Of a stretch of 64,000 nucleotides of DNA, positions 36,401 to 53,200 are shown piece by piece. The translations under genes were made by a program, and so were the position numbers. The notes beneath the pieces are model-generated. The model was not told the DNA's origin. It searched no databases and saw nothing but the letters and a program-made list of their open reading frames with translations. The DNA comes from Rhea pennata (lineage: Eukaryota > Chordata > Aves > Rheiformes > Rheidae): positions 11,202,017-11,266,016 of the forward strand of contig NC_084677.1 in the NCBI RefSeq assembly GCF_028389875.1, given 5' to 3'. The stretch's first letter is position 1; the number at the start of each line of letters is the position of its first letter.

Positions 36401-38952
36401 TAATTCCTAATAGAAGCTTGTTAAATCAGTGTGAATGTTTTATAACTGTTGCTATGTAAGAAATTGGTAAGCATCAGAAGATGCTATTTTAATCATGCTC
36501 AATAATACTGAGATGTATTTAAATTAGAATCCTAAATTGCATTATTTAGGTAATTCCCTTTGTGATCACACTGCAGCAATTTCCAAAGCAGTCATTTAAA
36601 CAACCTTACTCTTCTGCATCTTCAAAGAATAGTAATAATGAGGGTCTGCAGATGTAAAGCACTGAATTAGTGACACTACATCTCTAATAAGTGCTCTAAA
36701 TACATGCCCCAGGAGTATTTTGAGATGGGGAAGATTACTGTGCCATTAGAGATGCAGTAGTATCAACGAAGTTTGAGAGTTCCTGATTTACAGAGTTATG
36801 CACATAAGTGAGATGGTACTTAATCTTCAAGCAGTGTTAAACTGCACTGAATGTCTAAAGCTGTAGTTGCACAATACAACAATATTGTACAGGTTCACTC
36901 AAGTAGAAGAATTAAAGTATTAATACTGTTGCATGTATAACACATAAGATATCAAGTAAAGTTTGATTACACAAAACATGATTATCTAGATATGATTGAT
37001 TGTGCTGTAGTTATCAGTAGCTAAGTGTTGAAATACCTGCTTTCAAATTTGGCATTATTAGTTTTCTAAAAAAGGACCTCACTATTTCTAGGAGTTACAT
37101 ACAATGTGGGGCATTTTCTTCTTCCTTTCTGGTTTGATTTCATTTTTTTACACATCTTCTATATTATTCTATAGAGACAGGTCAAAAAAAGAAAAAGTCA
37201 ATGATACGTGCACAGAGGTTTGCAGTCTTGCAATTCAATCAAAAATATCAAACTACTTAAACAAGGTTCTGTAGAATATGATTTCAATTAAACCATTTTC
37301 TATCATTTCAACTTTTTAAAAATAGAAGCACTAGTTTTTAGAAATAAAATTTGCATTTGTAGCAGTGAGACTGCCTGAAAGGGAACAAAATTACAGTATA
37401 AATCTGCCATCTTCTGAAAGACATTGAACTACTTTAAAAGGAACCCAACCACTTATGTTCATCACTTCTTTGTACCTTACATAAAATTGCTCTGCATTAA
37501 TCTGCTCTTGATGAGAAACTGGAATCAATTTTAAAACTAATTCTTGAACACATGCAGAATTGATTATTCTGTCTAATTCCTGAAATACTAGCATTAGTTA
37601 CTTCAAATGGAAGCAAGTTTTGAGCTAGAGGTCTTTTGACTGTGTGTGGTGGCTGATTGTTCCAAAGCAATAGGTGTTTCAACTTTGCTGTCCCTTTCCT
37701 AGCCACAGAATCCTTCTATGCTTGAAAAGGAAAACCTCTCAGAGAAGAATCTTGAAAATATAAAAGGCACTGAAACCTTCTTGCACTTGCACTTGTGTGG
37801 AGGCAGAAATAGGTAATAACACAACTTACATGCTCAGTCATTCTTTATGTTTTTTTGATGGCAGAAATCAGCTGAAAGCCACCTATTTGATGTCAGTGGA
37901 GACCTCAGAGGGATTACTGAATGAAATTGGCTCAGAGTCACTGGTTTCTGGCACACACACATCGCCATCTGATGTTGCTCAAAAGATCGACTCTGTAGCC
38001 ACTGCTGATGTTGTGAATGTAAGTATGTGTCAGCATCCACAGGTGTTCCCTAATCACTGTGTAAGTTTTTTTAATACTAAACTGATGCTTACTTGTGTGT
38101 GTTTATAAACACACATGTATACTATCCTTAAAAAAGCAGTAACTTATCTATAAATCATAGCTGGCTATCTTTTGAGGCCTCTTTATTAACAGAAGACCCT
38201 TTAAACCCAATACGTTGCAGAACTTGTGTAGCTGAGAGTACATGTAATACTCTTCTACATCAACTAAATTGACCAAAACTACTAACTAATATTCATGAAA
38301 ACTTGGTATTAGTTCCAGTGCAATCACTTCTAATACAGGCTTTGGGAATTCCTCAGTCTAGACTATTTGGTCTACATACTAAAACAATTAGGCTTTCATT
38401 GAAAGTTGACATATGTCTTGCTTTTTAAAATTATCTTACTGCTTATACATGAAGCAGATTTCACCCAGAAATCCATCAGAAAGAGATTCTAAGATAGTAA
38501 ACTTGGTTTTTGTTTTCACAATAGTCACTTATTTGTGTTGTAGTAACAACTAGCAGCAGTATTTGTAGTAAGGAGATAAACACTGTATCTTGTGATATAA
38601 CAATAATAGGCAGAATACTATTTCCAAATAGTTTATGCTTTTCACTTCTGACTGTCATGCTGCCATGCCTGTTTAGACTATATAGTAATGAGCTGGATTA
38701 GTAGCAAGTCAGTTTAGGCAGCAAAATTAAAATTATTGACCTGATTACCTACTACAGTAGTATTGCACTTGGTGGGTTTTTTAGTAACTTGAGGCAGAGG
38801 CTGTGAGCAGCAAGATAAACTCTGTGGTGAATATTTTCTTATATCCAATCTTTCTCATCTGTTTTCAGGCTGCAAAGAAGTTTGTCAATGGGAAGAAATC
38901 AATGGCAGCTAGCGGGGATTTGGGAAATACTCCTTTTCTTGATGAGTTGTAG
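27477..38952 (+). CDS. UQCRC2: UQCRC2, mitochondrial complex III core protein 2
   Basis: Core subunit 2 of ubiquinol-cytochrome c reductase in the mitochondrial inner membrane. Fourteen exons: 27477-27512, 28699-28791, 28921-29070, 30433-30497, 31490-31546, 31931-32055, 33198-33295, 33716-33773, 33873-33968, 34995-35194, 35467-35547, 36115-36191, 37865-38018, 38869-38952. They sum to 1374 bases, 457 codons plus stop, equal to the chicken length by recall. The N-terminus ([19 protein letters not shown]) is basic and lacks acidic residues, as a mitochondrial presequence should. The protein belongs to the M16 peptidase family, but [12 protein letters not shown] (residues 80-91) stands where active members carry HxxEH, as expected for the non-catalytic core 2. 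The end [17 protein letters not shown] is diagnostic. Exon 4 uses an unusual donor, GTTTGT, and exon 2 uses GTCAGT. Confidence 0.96.
28809..28843. repeat. palindrome plus C/T homopolymer block in UQCRC2 intron 2
   Basis: GGGGGAATATATTCCCCC (28809-28826) is a perfect palindrome. It merges into a C12 run (28822-28833) followed by T10 (28834-28843). The block fills much of a 129-bp intron and starts 18 bases after the exon 2 boundary. Homopolymer lengths may be assembly-sensitive. Confidence 0.8.
29071..30432 (+). other. UQCRC2 intron 3
   Basis: A 1.4-kb intron holding the old CR1/L3-like fragment near 29.5-29.7 kb. The rest is AT-rich and unassigned. A T-rich tract precedes the exon 4 acceptor. 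Confidence 0.7.
29500..29735 (+). mobile_element. old, diverged CR1/L3-type LINE 3' fragment
   Basis: AGGTTCAAAAAAGGATTAGA followed by AATTTATTGACAACAGGTCC, and later TATTGGGCTAGGTAGCCCTT then TTTGACCCGG, resemble the 3' region of reptilian CR1/L3 elements. There the ending is close to TACTGGGCTAGATGGACC followed by TCTGACCCAGTA. Order and spacing agree, with heavy divergence, so this is an old insertion. It is in the sense orientation within UQCRC2 intron 3. Recognised from memory, without alignment. Confidence 0.6.
32056..33197 (+). other. UQCRC2 intron 6
   Basis: AT-rich intron of 1.1 kb with no recognised repeat or RNA gene. Shorter UQCRC2 introns and intron 9 (33969-34994) are likewise unremarkable. 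Confidence 0.65.
36192..37864 (+). other. UQCRC2 intron 12
   Basis: The longest late intron, 1.7 kb and AT-rich. It contains short open frames without homology. No repeat family is recognised. Confidence 0.65.
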
Positions 38953-39097
38953 GAAAAAAAAAAGCTGCGAGGCAGATTCAGAGTGGATCAGAGCTATAAG
39001 TCACCTGTGTTCTAAATAAATTGCTACTAACTTGTTATTTATGAATTCAGTTCTTTCAGAAAATTATTCTGGAGTAATTGTGGGCTTGCACACATCA

Positions 39098-39103
39098 AAT
39101 AAA
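39098..39103 (+). terminator. UQCRC2 poly(A) signal
   Basis: AATAAA lies 146 bases after the stop codon and is followed by a T/G-rich stretch, so it is the likely main site. A second AATAAA at 39356-39361 could give a longer 3' UTR that approaches the convergent PDZD9 end. Confidence 0.65.
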
Positions 39104-39692
39104 GTGCTGAGTTCATATACTTTGTCTTGAGTCTTTTTCACTGAAAATGGTATGTAAAAGCTGATAACTGGCTCTGTCCATTGAAGATTAAACTATGGTG
39201 AGAAAATGATACAGATTTAGCTGACATAAGAAGGAATATCAGAAAAGATCCTTGTGATGCAGATAAAACTTGTAATTGCCAACAATTCTCTGTGTATTCT
39301 TGTATATTCAAGAAAAACTCTTGATAAACTTTCTGCCTGTGCCATCCTTCTATCAAATAAATGAAGACACTTACCTTCAAAAACAGATGAATGTATTTTG
39401 GCTCTTAGAGCTTGCATGCTTTACTCTTCTAGGTTTAGCAGAGTTAATGCATTTGAATGTCTTCTCCATAAGTAGCATGGATAGACCTCTTTGACAGTAG
39501 AGAGGGCACTGCTAGAAGAGACAGCTTTGTGTGGCTACTGTATTGTTTTAAATATCCTAGGATGCTTAGATTTCTGTAAGTCTAAGCATGGTTCACCATC
39601 ATCTTCCAATGTAATGAACTTCACTATCCAGTATTAAAAGTGAACTAGTATAATACGACTTCAGAAATCTTTTGAAGAAGTCAGGTTTTGAG

Positions 39693-45328
<5,636 letters not shown>

Positions 45329-46205
45329 CTGAGAGATGTTTTCCAGTGCTGGCAATTGCCCTTTGAGAGATGAGAAGAAATTTTTACTTGTTGAAAGCGT
45401 GATATCATTCTTCAATAAAATGTTTAAGAAGACATTTGAGCAGGTGCTGAAACACATTCTTAATTGTCCAGTTAAGTCCCCCATCCTTCATTGCTTCTCT
45501 AGATATGCATTGCCTGCTGAGTGGCTGCCAAAAAGCCATACTAACAATACTTACAAAAAGTTAGTGTAGTCTGGAAGCTAGCTCTCTGCAAATAAATATT
45601 CTGAAAGTAGTTTTTACACAGTAAACTTAACTTATTAATTCTTAAAAATTCACGCACATTACCAAAAGAAAAAGTAATACTGCTGTTACTTAAGTATTCA
45701 TTACAAATGGCGATACATTCAGGGAATGTAAAGAACACAGAATAGAATAACAGCACAGAGGAGTTGTCAGCTGTTAAGGATTTCAAGAAAGCTTTGAATT
45801 CCTATCAAAAATGGATTTTTCATAACAATATTTATAGAGGAGATTAATTTCTAAATTCCCATCAGATTGGTTTCACACCCTACTGCTGACATGAAGGAAG
45901 GGACTGTACTTGCCAAATTTAGCACCTACAGAAATAAAATACTCTTGAGCATCCACTATCCATTAAAATGCATAATACAAGTAATACAATATAAATGACA
46001 TTATCCCAGTGTCTCCACCAAGAAATATAATAGGATAATAAACTAAATCCTCCATCTCTCAAGCCTGCTTCTTTCATGAAGAGCCAGGAAAATTTAAGAC
46101 TGAAACACAAGTGCTTGAGCCTCCTACAATAAACTATCTTCCATTAAAATAGACTTTTTAAAGTGTTCTGTTTTAAGAAGAACTAATCTCTAAATGTAAC
46201 TTCTA

Positions 46206-46244
46206 ATAGTAGGGTAGCAATAACTTTAAATGCTACCCTACTAT
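46206..46244. repeat. perfect 14-bp inverted repeat (hairpin)
   Basis: ATAGTAGGGTAGCA (46206-46219) and TGCTACCCTACTAT (46231-46244) are exact reverse complements separated by 11 bases. This is a strong short hairpin in otherwise plain sequence. Confidence 0.9.
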
Positions 46245-48551
46245 CTCCAAAGTTTTCAAATCATTTAATGAACATTCTGACCACTTTACCCTTCCTCTGT
46301 AAAGTACAGAAACCTGATTATCTTTCCAATGGCTTTGGTAAGCTTTTGATCAGGCCCTAAATGACAACATACAAAGTCTATAAAAGAATTTGGATTAAAA
46401 GTAGGGCAATGTGAAAATTTGATTTGTCAGTTTGGCTGTTGAACTGAAAAACACAGCGAAGCAGAAATAGTCTGAATTATTTTTTTCCTTCCCGATTAAA
46501 AATGCAGGCTTTTTAGTTGATGTTGAGAATATTTTTGAATGTTGAGAACATTACATTTGATTTGAATAAAATATTTAAGTTTCATAATCATGTAAGAAAA
46601 GGAAACAAAGTAAGACCCACTTTGGAACATACTTTCATCTATTGATAGTTCTGAGAAGTCAGATATCTAACCTGCTACTGTTTCTCCAATGAATGCCTAA
46701 GAATTTATGCAAAGTGGAACATGATCAACAGAAGGTATCAAAACCTTTCCCATGGTGATTTTGGTCACTTTTCAAGAAATGCATGTTTTGATCTTTTCCA
46801 GTCAGAGCAGGGAACTGAATCCTACTTTCATACTTCCAAAATGAGTACTCAATTCCCAGGTCAGTAAATGTAAACAGATGATATCGTGAAGCAAGGCTAC
46901 TTTTTATTATTTTCTAGCCAGAATTATTCAGCAAATTCTATTAAAATTCATGAATGACTGTAGGTCAGCTAATGATCAGCATTGAGACAACAAAAAAAAA
47001 ATGCTAATAACAGATCCAGCTAACTCTAATTAGAAGCCAGAATCCCAGTTTTAAACTTATTTTTATTACATTAAGTTATCTTGCTACATAAGAGACTTAC
47101 AACTGCAAAACTGTGACTAACCCAGAGCCTACAAAACATCTAGGAGAAATGCCATGACTTCACACTTTTAGATGTGATTCTTGATTTTTACAATACCTAA
47201 TATCAGTCTGTAGTTTCCAAGGAAAGTGTCTGGATTTTCTCTTCATTCTTTGCTGGAGAAGACTGACACACTTGGCAGAACTTACCTTACAGTTATCCTA
47301 CCATTGTCCTCATTTTTTTTCCAAGCTCACTCTTAAATTCTGCTGTTTCTGCAGTAGCATGTGGTATCAGGCTATTCTATTCTATTGAAGTAACATCCTT
47401 TCCATTTTGTCATCCACCTACTATACCACTCCAAATACTCAATCACAAGTGCAGAAATGCCTCTTGATACTAAGAAAATTTGGGGCACTAGGGATCTTTG
47501 AAGCAGATAAACTTTCTAGTCCTAGTAAAAGGACTTAAAATTTTTGAGGTTACCTGAAATACAGGACTGGAAGGAGAACACTGAGGCAGCAGTGAGGAGA
47601 TGAAAAGAGCAAGAGAGACAAACAGAGACCAAAAGTCACGAGTTTCATCCCCACCTGTTGGTGCGGCAGAAGACTGGGTATGTTCCATTGAGCCGAGGTG
47701 AAGAAATCTTCTATGCAGCCAAAATCACTGGGCAAGCGCTTAGTCTCCTGGAAATGAGCTGCTGCTCCATGATGGCCTGTGGAGGAACAGTAGGTTGGCA
47801 GCTAAGGAGAGGGCTTCAAGCCCCGCGACCGTTTAGAACATGACGGCACATGGGTTCTGGGCACCCACGACCTGCGGTGAAAGGGCCAGCAGGACCCGCA
47901 CAGCAAAATCATCGGTGGCACCTGCGTGGCGCAGCAATTGCAAATCTGCCTACTGGCCAGGGCTCCACTCTAGCGACATAGGCATGGGGACAGATGCAAG
48001 GGAAGTTTGGCTTTTGGCAAGTGAGGTGGTTGTACTGAGCACATTGTTTCAGCATAGGGGAGAAATTCAGTTTAGGCTGCCTGTTAGTGAGTACTGCAGC
48101 TCAGACCCTCTGTCTGGGGCCCCACAACTTCCCAGGGAATGCATAGGAAGCGGAGCATCCCTCCCAGCCAACACCTGTAGGTACATAGTCATCTCTTAAT
48201 AACCTGGGAAAGATGAAGACTGGATTCTGTCATTATCTCTGACTTCAGATTTGCCTGCATATTGGAAGCCCATGAGAAAGACATCTTCTTTTTCTGTCCC
48301 CTCTCTACGCTGCCTTCCTTTATTTCCTTTGCCATGAAGCTTATTGAGAGACAAACTCATTTTGAGGCAGACTTTTACATAATGCTTGTATTAAAAACTA
48401 TTTAAATACCACTCAAAACCAATTTATAGGATCGTTAGAGATCATTATTGGAAATAATTTCTTTTCAAGACTGTTGGATTTCCATTGTTAGTGCAGTATA
48501 ATTTTGAAGTTTCTTAAATAAAAATCACTTCTCCCATTTCTGCCACACACC

Positions 48552-48579
48552 AATTGTTCCCTATTTAAAGGGAACAATT
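48552..48579. repeat. perfect 11-bp inverted repeat
   Basis: AATTGTTCCCT (48552-48562) and AGGGAACAATT (48569-48579) pair exactly around a 6-base ATTTAA loop. Confidence 0.85.
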
Positions 48580-50112
48580 CCAGCTGGTTTTCATCAAAAG
48601 TCATACTATTTTCTCCACCCTTAATAGATCTATCCAGGAGACTTCAACAGAACCTAAATACAGCTCTTGTCCTCCAAATAAAAATTCCTACTGATTCCTC
48701 TTGCATGCGTCAAGGTTTCTTTACTAATATCTCCCTTTCATAGGGTGCCATTGAATAACTGACCCGATCATAAGTGATTCTCAGTATCTTTACAGCTACA
48801 TGAAAGACTTCCATAAAAATAAACAGTACAGACAATCGCTTGTTTGGTTTTCAGATATGTTTTGTATACACCACAGTTATGCTTGTCTGTAAAAATAGGT
48901 GGGTATTCACTGCTAGCAGGAAAAAGGCACTTTGTGCGATTAAATATTTTGCAAGTACCTGTAGATGCTGCCACACTAACAATTACTAGTTCAACACTGC
49001 CATGCTGGTGGGAGAATCGGGAAGGCAAAGACCTGCCGTGGTCAAAGCGAGGTTCACTTCCCACATTTAACAAACTGTCCATTTATTGGCTCCACGGACT
49101 TTTTCCCCTTGAATGAAGTTTATTCCATGCAACAACATGCCATCAAAAATCACTGTTTTGGGGTGATTTTTCTAGCCAAGATTAATTTGGCAGCAATGCA
49201 ACACAGCATTTTCGCATCGCTCCACATCCTTGAGGAACCTGCATGATCGGTCCTTCCACCTTCCTTGTTTTTACCGTTGCTTTTGACCCTATGGAAACAA
49301 CCCTCAAATTTAAGCCACTACCCAACATCTCAAAAGGATGAGGACTGGCAGAGACTATCAAACACGGTGTTTTTTGAGATGAGGGCAGATCTACGACCGC
49401 TCCGCAGCCGCCTTCATGCAGCGCTGACCAAGTTGCTTATTGTCATCCCTCCACGAGAGGCCTCACCGGAGCCATCCTGGGGCCGCGGGGCCTCGGCTGA
49501 AAGGCGCCTTAGGGGATGCGGGCGGACGGGGGCGCCGCGGGCCACCGCGGAGCAGAGCCCGGAGGGGCCGAGCTCAGCCCCGGCACGCAGCTCGCCACCA
49601 CACACCGCAGGCCTCGCCGCCCCCCCTCCCCCCCGCCCACTCCCAACGGTCGCCCCCGGCCCGCGCGGCCCCGCCCGCGGCAGCGCCCCCTGCAGGACAC
49701 ACCCCGCTCGCGCCCCGCCCCTCCCGGAGCCCCGCCCCTCTTCGCACTTCGGGCGTTCGCCCCGCCTCCTCTAACAGCCTGGTGCCCGCCTCGTTCATAC
49801 AAGCCCCGCCCCCGGGCAGGTCCTCCCCGCCCACCGGGGGAAGCCCCGCCCTGCCGCCCCTCTCCCTAGAGAAAGCCCGGCGCGGCCTCCCGGGAGCTCC
49901 CGCCCCGCCTGGGCGGCGGCCCCGCCCCACGCCGAGCGAAGCCCCGCCCCCCCCGCGAAGCCCCGCCCCGTCTGGGGGAGCCGGCAGAGGCGAGTGGGTT
50001 TCCCTTCCGGAGTTCACCGCCGCCCCCCCGCCCGCCGGGTTCGCTTCCGGCTCCGTCCGGGGGGGCCGCTGCTGGCGCCGCCGCCGAGGGGAGCGCGGGC
50101 AGCCCGGGGCCC

Positions 50113-50130
50113 ATGGAGCCGCGGCTGTGA
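50113..50130 (+). CDS. upstream ORF in the probable MOSMO 5' leader
   Basis: ATG GAG CCG CGG CTG TGA encodes the pentapeptide MEPRL and ends 61 bases before the MOSMO ATG. The context CCCATGG is a good Kozak match, because G follows the ATG. If the start site lies upstream, this could dampen MOSMO translation. The peptide itself is unlikely to matter. Confidence 0.45.
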   Translation: MEPRL

Positions 50131-50191
50131 GGCGCCCCCGGCCCGGGCCCGCTGCGGGAGCCGGAGCCGGGAGCCGCGGGAGCCGGAGGAG

Positions 50192-50297
50192 ATGGATAAA
50201 CTGACCATCATCTCAGGATGCCTCTTCCTGGCCGCCGACATCTTCGCCATCGCCAGCCTGGCGAACCCGGACTGGATCAACACCGGCGAGTCCGCAG
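50192..50297 (+). CDS. MOSMO: MOSMO first coding exon (gene continues beyond window)
   Basis: Modulator of Smoothened (formerly C16orf52), a small four-pass membrane protein that lowers Hedgehog signalling by reducing surface and ciliary Smoothened through an E3 ligase complex with MEGF8 and MGRN1. The exon encodes MDKLTIISGCLFLAADIF and then AIASLANPDWINTGESAG. This differs from my recollection of the human protein at one residue (Leu for Ile in ASLANPD). It contains the first membrane helix, about residues 5-23. The ATG context is GAGGAGATGG. The donor GTGAGG follows in phase 1. The remaining exons, starting with a segment like ALTVGLVRQCQ, are not found by eye in the following 13.7 kb, so intron 1 runs past the window edge, consistent with a long human intron 1. 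Confidence 0.95.
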
Positions 50298-53200
50298 GTG
50301 AGGGGCGCCGGCGCGGCGGGCGGCGCGGGCCCGGCGGCTGCGGGGGCCGCTCCGCGGGCCCTGCGGCAGGAAGCCCCGCGGCCCTGGCTCGGGGGGCGCG
50401 GGGCGGCTCCCGGGGCCGCGCTCGGAGCCACCCCCGGCCCGCGGCGCGGCGGAGGGGCCGGTGGGCGCCGCGCAGCCCGGCCCCTGGGGCCGCAGCGGGA
50501 GCGGACGGTCCCCGTCGGCGGTGTGCGGAGCGCGAGGGCCCGGGGAGCGTCCGCGCCCGTCTCCCGGGGGTTGGTCACCTTGGACAGAGACTTCAGCCGG
50601 CCTCTTCGCTTAGTTTGTTGCAGATCTTGACTCTTTCCTTTTCTCTTGGCATTTCCTTTGTTGCAGGGAGCTTTGGATCTTGTTCTCCCTCCTTTTTTTT
50701 TTCCAGAATATTTCCTGCATGCTGATTTTTATCAGCTTTTAAGCCTCGACCACATATGTTTTTTGTTTGAGAATATGATGTTGTTTTCATTAAAAGAGCA
50801 AGGATTTGTACATCTGCCTTTTCACTAATGATGTAATTGTTTGTATTACTAATTCATTTCAGCCCCTTGATAAGGACGCACATGTTCTGTTGAGTTGTGT
50901 AGGGCCTGGTAATCGGAGGATGGTTGTTCTTTGATCTTGTATCCCAGAGAAGCCTAGATTGCCATATTGGGGAGGGAAGCCCTTCTTACCAGAAACGGAG
51001 CTAACTTAACCACCCTTTCATAAACTTCTAGTTTCTAAGCAAGCCCCAGGTACAGAATAGAGAAAAATGGTGTTAGGATAAAGGTTTCTGTCCCAAATTC
51101 TTGCAAAGATGACTTCTTTTATCTTACATCTTTCATGCTGAGTGCTCTGTGCACAGGAGAGGGTAAACCTGATTCAAACAGGTCATGTGTCCTTTATTTT
51201 GATGAAATAGAGCATTAGAAATATGTCGGCTCTTGGGGGTTGATGACTGGCCTTCCCAGTGACCAGATTGTCCTTCATGTTTATATGCTTGAATTGCTTC
51301 TAGTTGCCTATTCTAGAATCTGGCTTTTCCTAAATGGTCCAAAGGAGAGGAACAAGACAATTTCCTTCCCCAAGTGCAGCATTCAGGAGCTCGCTTGGTG
51401 ACTTCACGTTCTTCCTATAGCTAGTAGTGATGATCTTACTGCCCGTGGCTATATAAAATAGCTTGTTCTTTCCTCTTATAGTTCCACCTAGCAGCAGTGC
51501 TGTGGTAATGACCCCTTCCTTAGGGGATGAAAGTCAAATAAAATAATCTTCATTTTAAATATTTAAGTACATCTTTCTTAAATCCTTCATCATGTTAATA
51601 ATTCCTGTGCAATGAGTAAGATGTTGCACTCTCTGCTCATATGGGAATGAGACAACAAAAAGTATTTGGAAGAAATCACTGATGGAAAAAGGTCTTTTGA
51701 AAACTAAGCATAGTGCATTAAAATAAGTGTTAAAGAAAAATGTTTAATATCTATTCATAATACAAAAATTCAGAGATATTAAACCTAGAAATCATTAGTT
51801 CTTAGTTACTTGACAGATGATTACTTAAAGGTTGGCAGCCGTTTCTATCCTATACTGCTTTACATGCAGACAACAGTTTTACTTTTAATTAGCTTGAAAC
51901 TTGGCAAATGTGAAATCTATATGGATTTTTCTAAAGGACTTGACCATTCAGATAATGTTTTGACAGACTTAAAGTTTTTTCCCTTGTGTTGTGGAGCCAA
52001 AGAAACTGTTGACTTGATAAAAATCTTAAAGGAGAGCTGTTGTTATGCTTCCTTAATGACTGTTCTGTAGATTTTTTTTTATTGATGTGGAATACATCAG
52101 ACTTCACAAGACTTCTGCCTAAAAGCATGTATAAATGTATATTTCTAGTACTTAGACCTTCTAAGATGAGCCTTTCACCCTCATTGCAAAGAAAGGAAGT
52201 GCTAAGATGCCCATTCAATCAAGGACTTCCTGTCACAAACACTGTAGTATCGAATTATGAGATAAATGCTTTTATGACTGCTATTCATTACCCAGGGCAT
52301 GCCATGGGGAAGTGCACTGTAGGAAGACGCTGCCCTGGTGGAAACCCACTCCCAGCTGCTAGCAGGATTCAGGGACTCTTGGCCGACTGCAATACTTGGA
52401 TCATGTTCAAACCCTCCAACTTTCATATGTACCCCTAAGTCGTAGCATTTTTTTGCAACATCCTGCTTTCATCTGGTGAAAGAAACTTTTTGTTTGCATA
52501 ACCTCTGTGTTTTTTAGATCCCTCTCCTATGGGTATAATTCTAGATTCTGCTTCTACAAGTAAGCTTAGTACCAAGGAGAAAGAGTATTGCAGTTTCTCC
52601 CCTTGGCTGTTGTCTTCAGGGTTTTGAAAAGCAGCATGAAACAGCCTGGTCTTCTCAATACTGCAGCTGCTTGAGAATCGCATAGAGCAGAGGTCTTGGC
52701 AAATCTGGGAAGAAAGCACTGCATTGGCTCACTCGGAGCTGTTTACAGCCATTAAGATTGGAAACCTGGGCTTATGCTTTCAGGAAAAAAAGATCTATTC
52801 TGATATGCTGAATGCTAAACAATATGTGCATCTTATTCCAGTAGTAATGATGATTTTCTGCTAAATTAGATAGCCAAATAAAATAGCTGCTTAAATGCTT
52901 TTTCTTCCTTTTCTTTTAAAATATAGATTGTATTTTTTCTTAAAGAAGCTTATGTTCTGGGAAAATGGATTGGGGGAAGGGTGATTCTTCTCCTACATTT
53001 CATTCTCATAAAAAGTTTTGTAGTCATTTGAAAGATGTTGGCTATAAAAATTTGTCTCCAGCATTGTAATTAAGAGCAAATGAGATCCTTGAAGGTTTCA
53101 GGTGCTTAACTCTCTTTAGACCAGAGAGGAACTCCACCTTTGTGGATCTAGTTTCAAGTCTCCAGCTGACGCTTTTTCCTTTTGTAGTTTTCTAAGAATT

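Larger units (their letters stand above)
45329..49400. other. PDZD9 5' region and gap to MOSMO
   Basis: The first PDZD9 exon should lie here on the minus strand but I could not place it. The stretch is AT-rich up to about 47.6 kb, with a more GC-balanced patch at 47.65-48.2 kb. Two clean inverted repeats are present at 46206-46244 and 48552-48579. No convincing coding exon was found. Confidence 0.5.
49440..50600. promoter_or_regulatory. CpG-island promoter of MOSMO with GC-box array
   Basis: Very GC- and CpG-rich block spanning the MOSMO first coding exon. Between about 49628 and 49970, CCCCGCC occurs about a dozen times, all on the plus strand, and three copies sit in a GAAGCCCCGCC context. 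These match Sp/KLF GC boxes. No TATA box is evident. The island may also start PDZD9 transcription leftward, since the two genes are head-to-head, but no PDZD9 exon was identified there. Confidence 0.82.

Noticed and set aside
47840-48199. 119-codon plus-strand frame in the PDZD9-MOSMO gap
   Set aside because: The patch is more GC-balanced than its surroundings, but no domain, splice pattern or homologue is recognised.
49440-50204. 254-codon plus-strand open frame, with partners on both strands, in the MOSMO CpG island
   Set aside because: It is proline, arginine and alanine dominated, as expected from stop-poor GC-rich DNA, and all frames there are open. The real exon at 50192 is in another frame.
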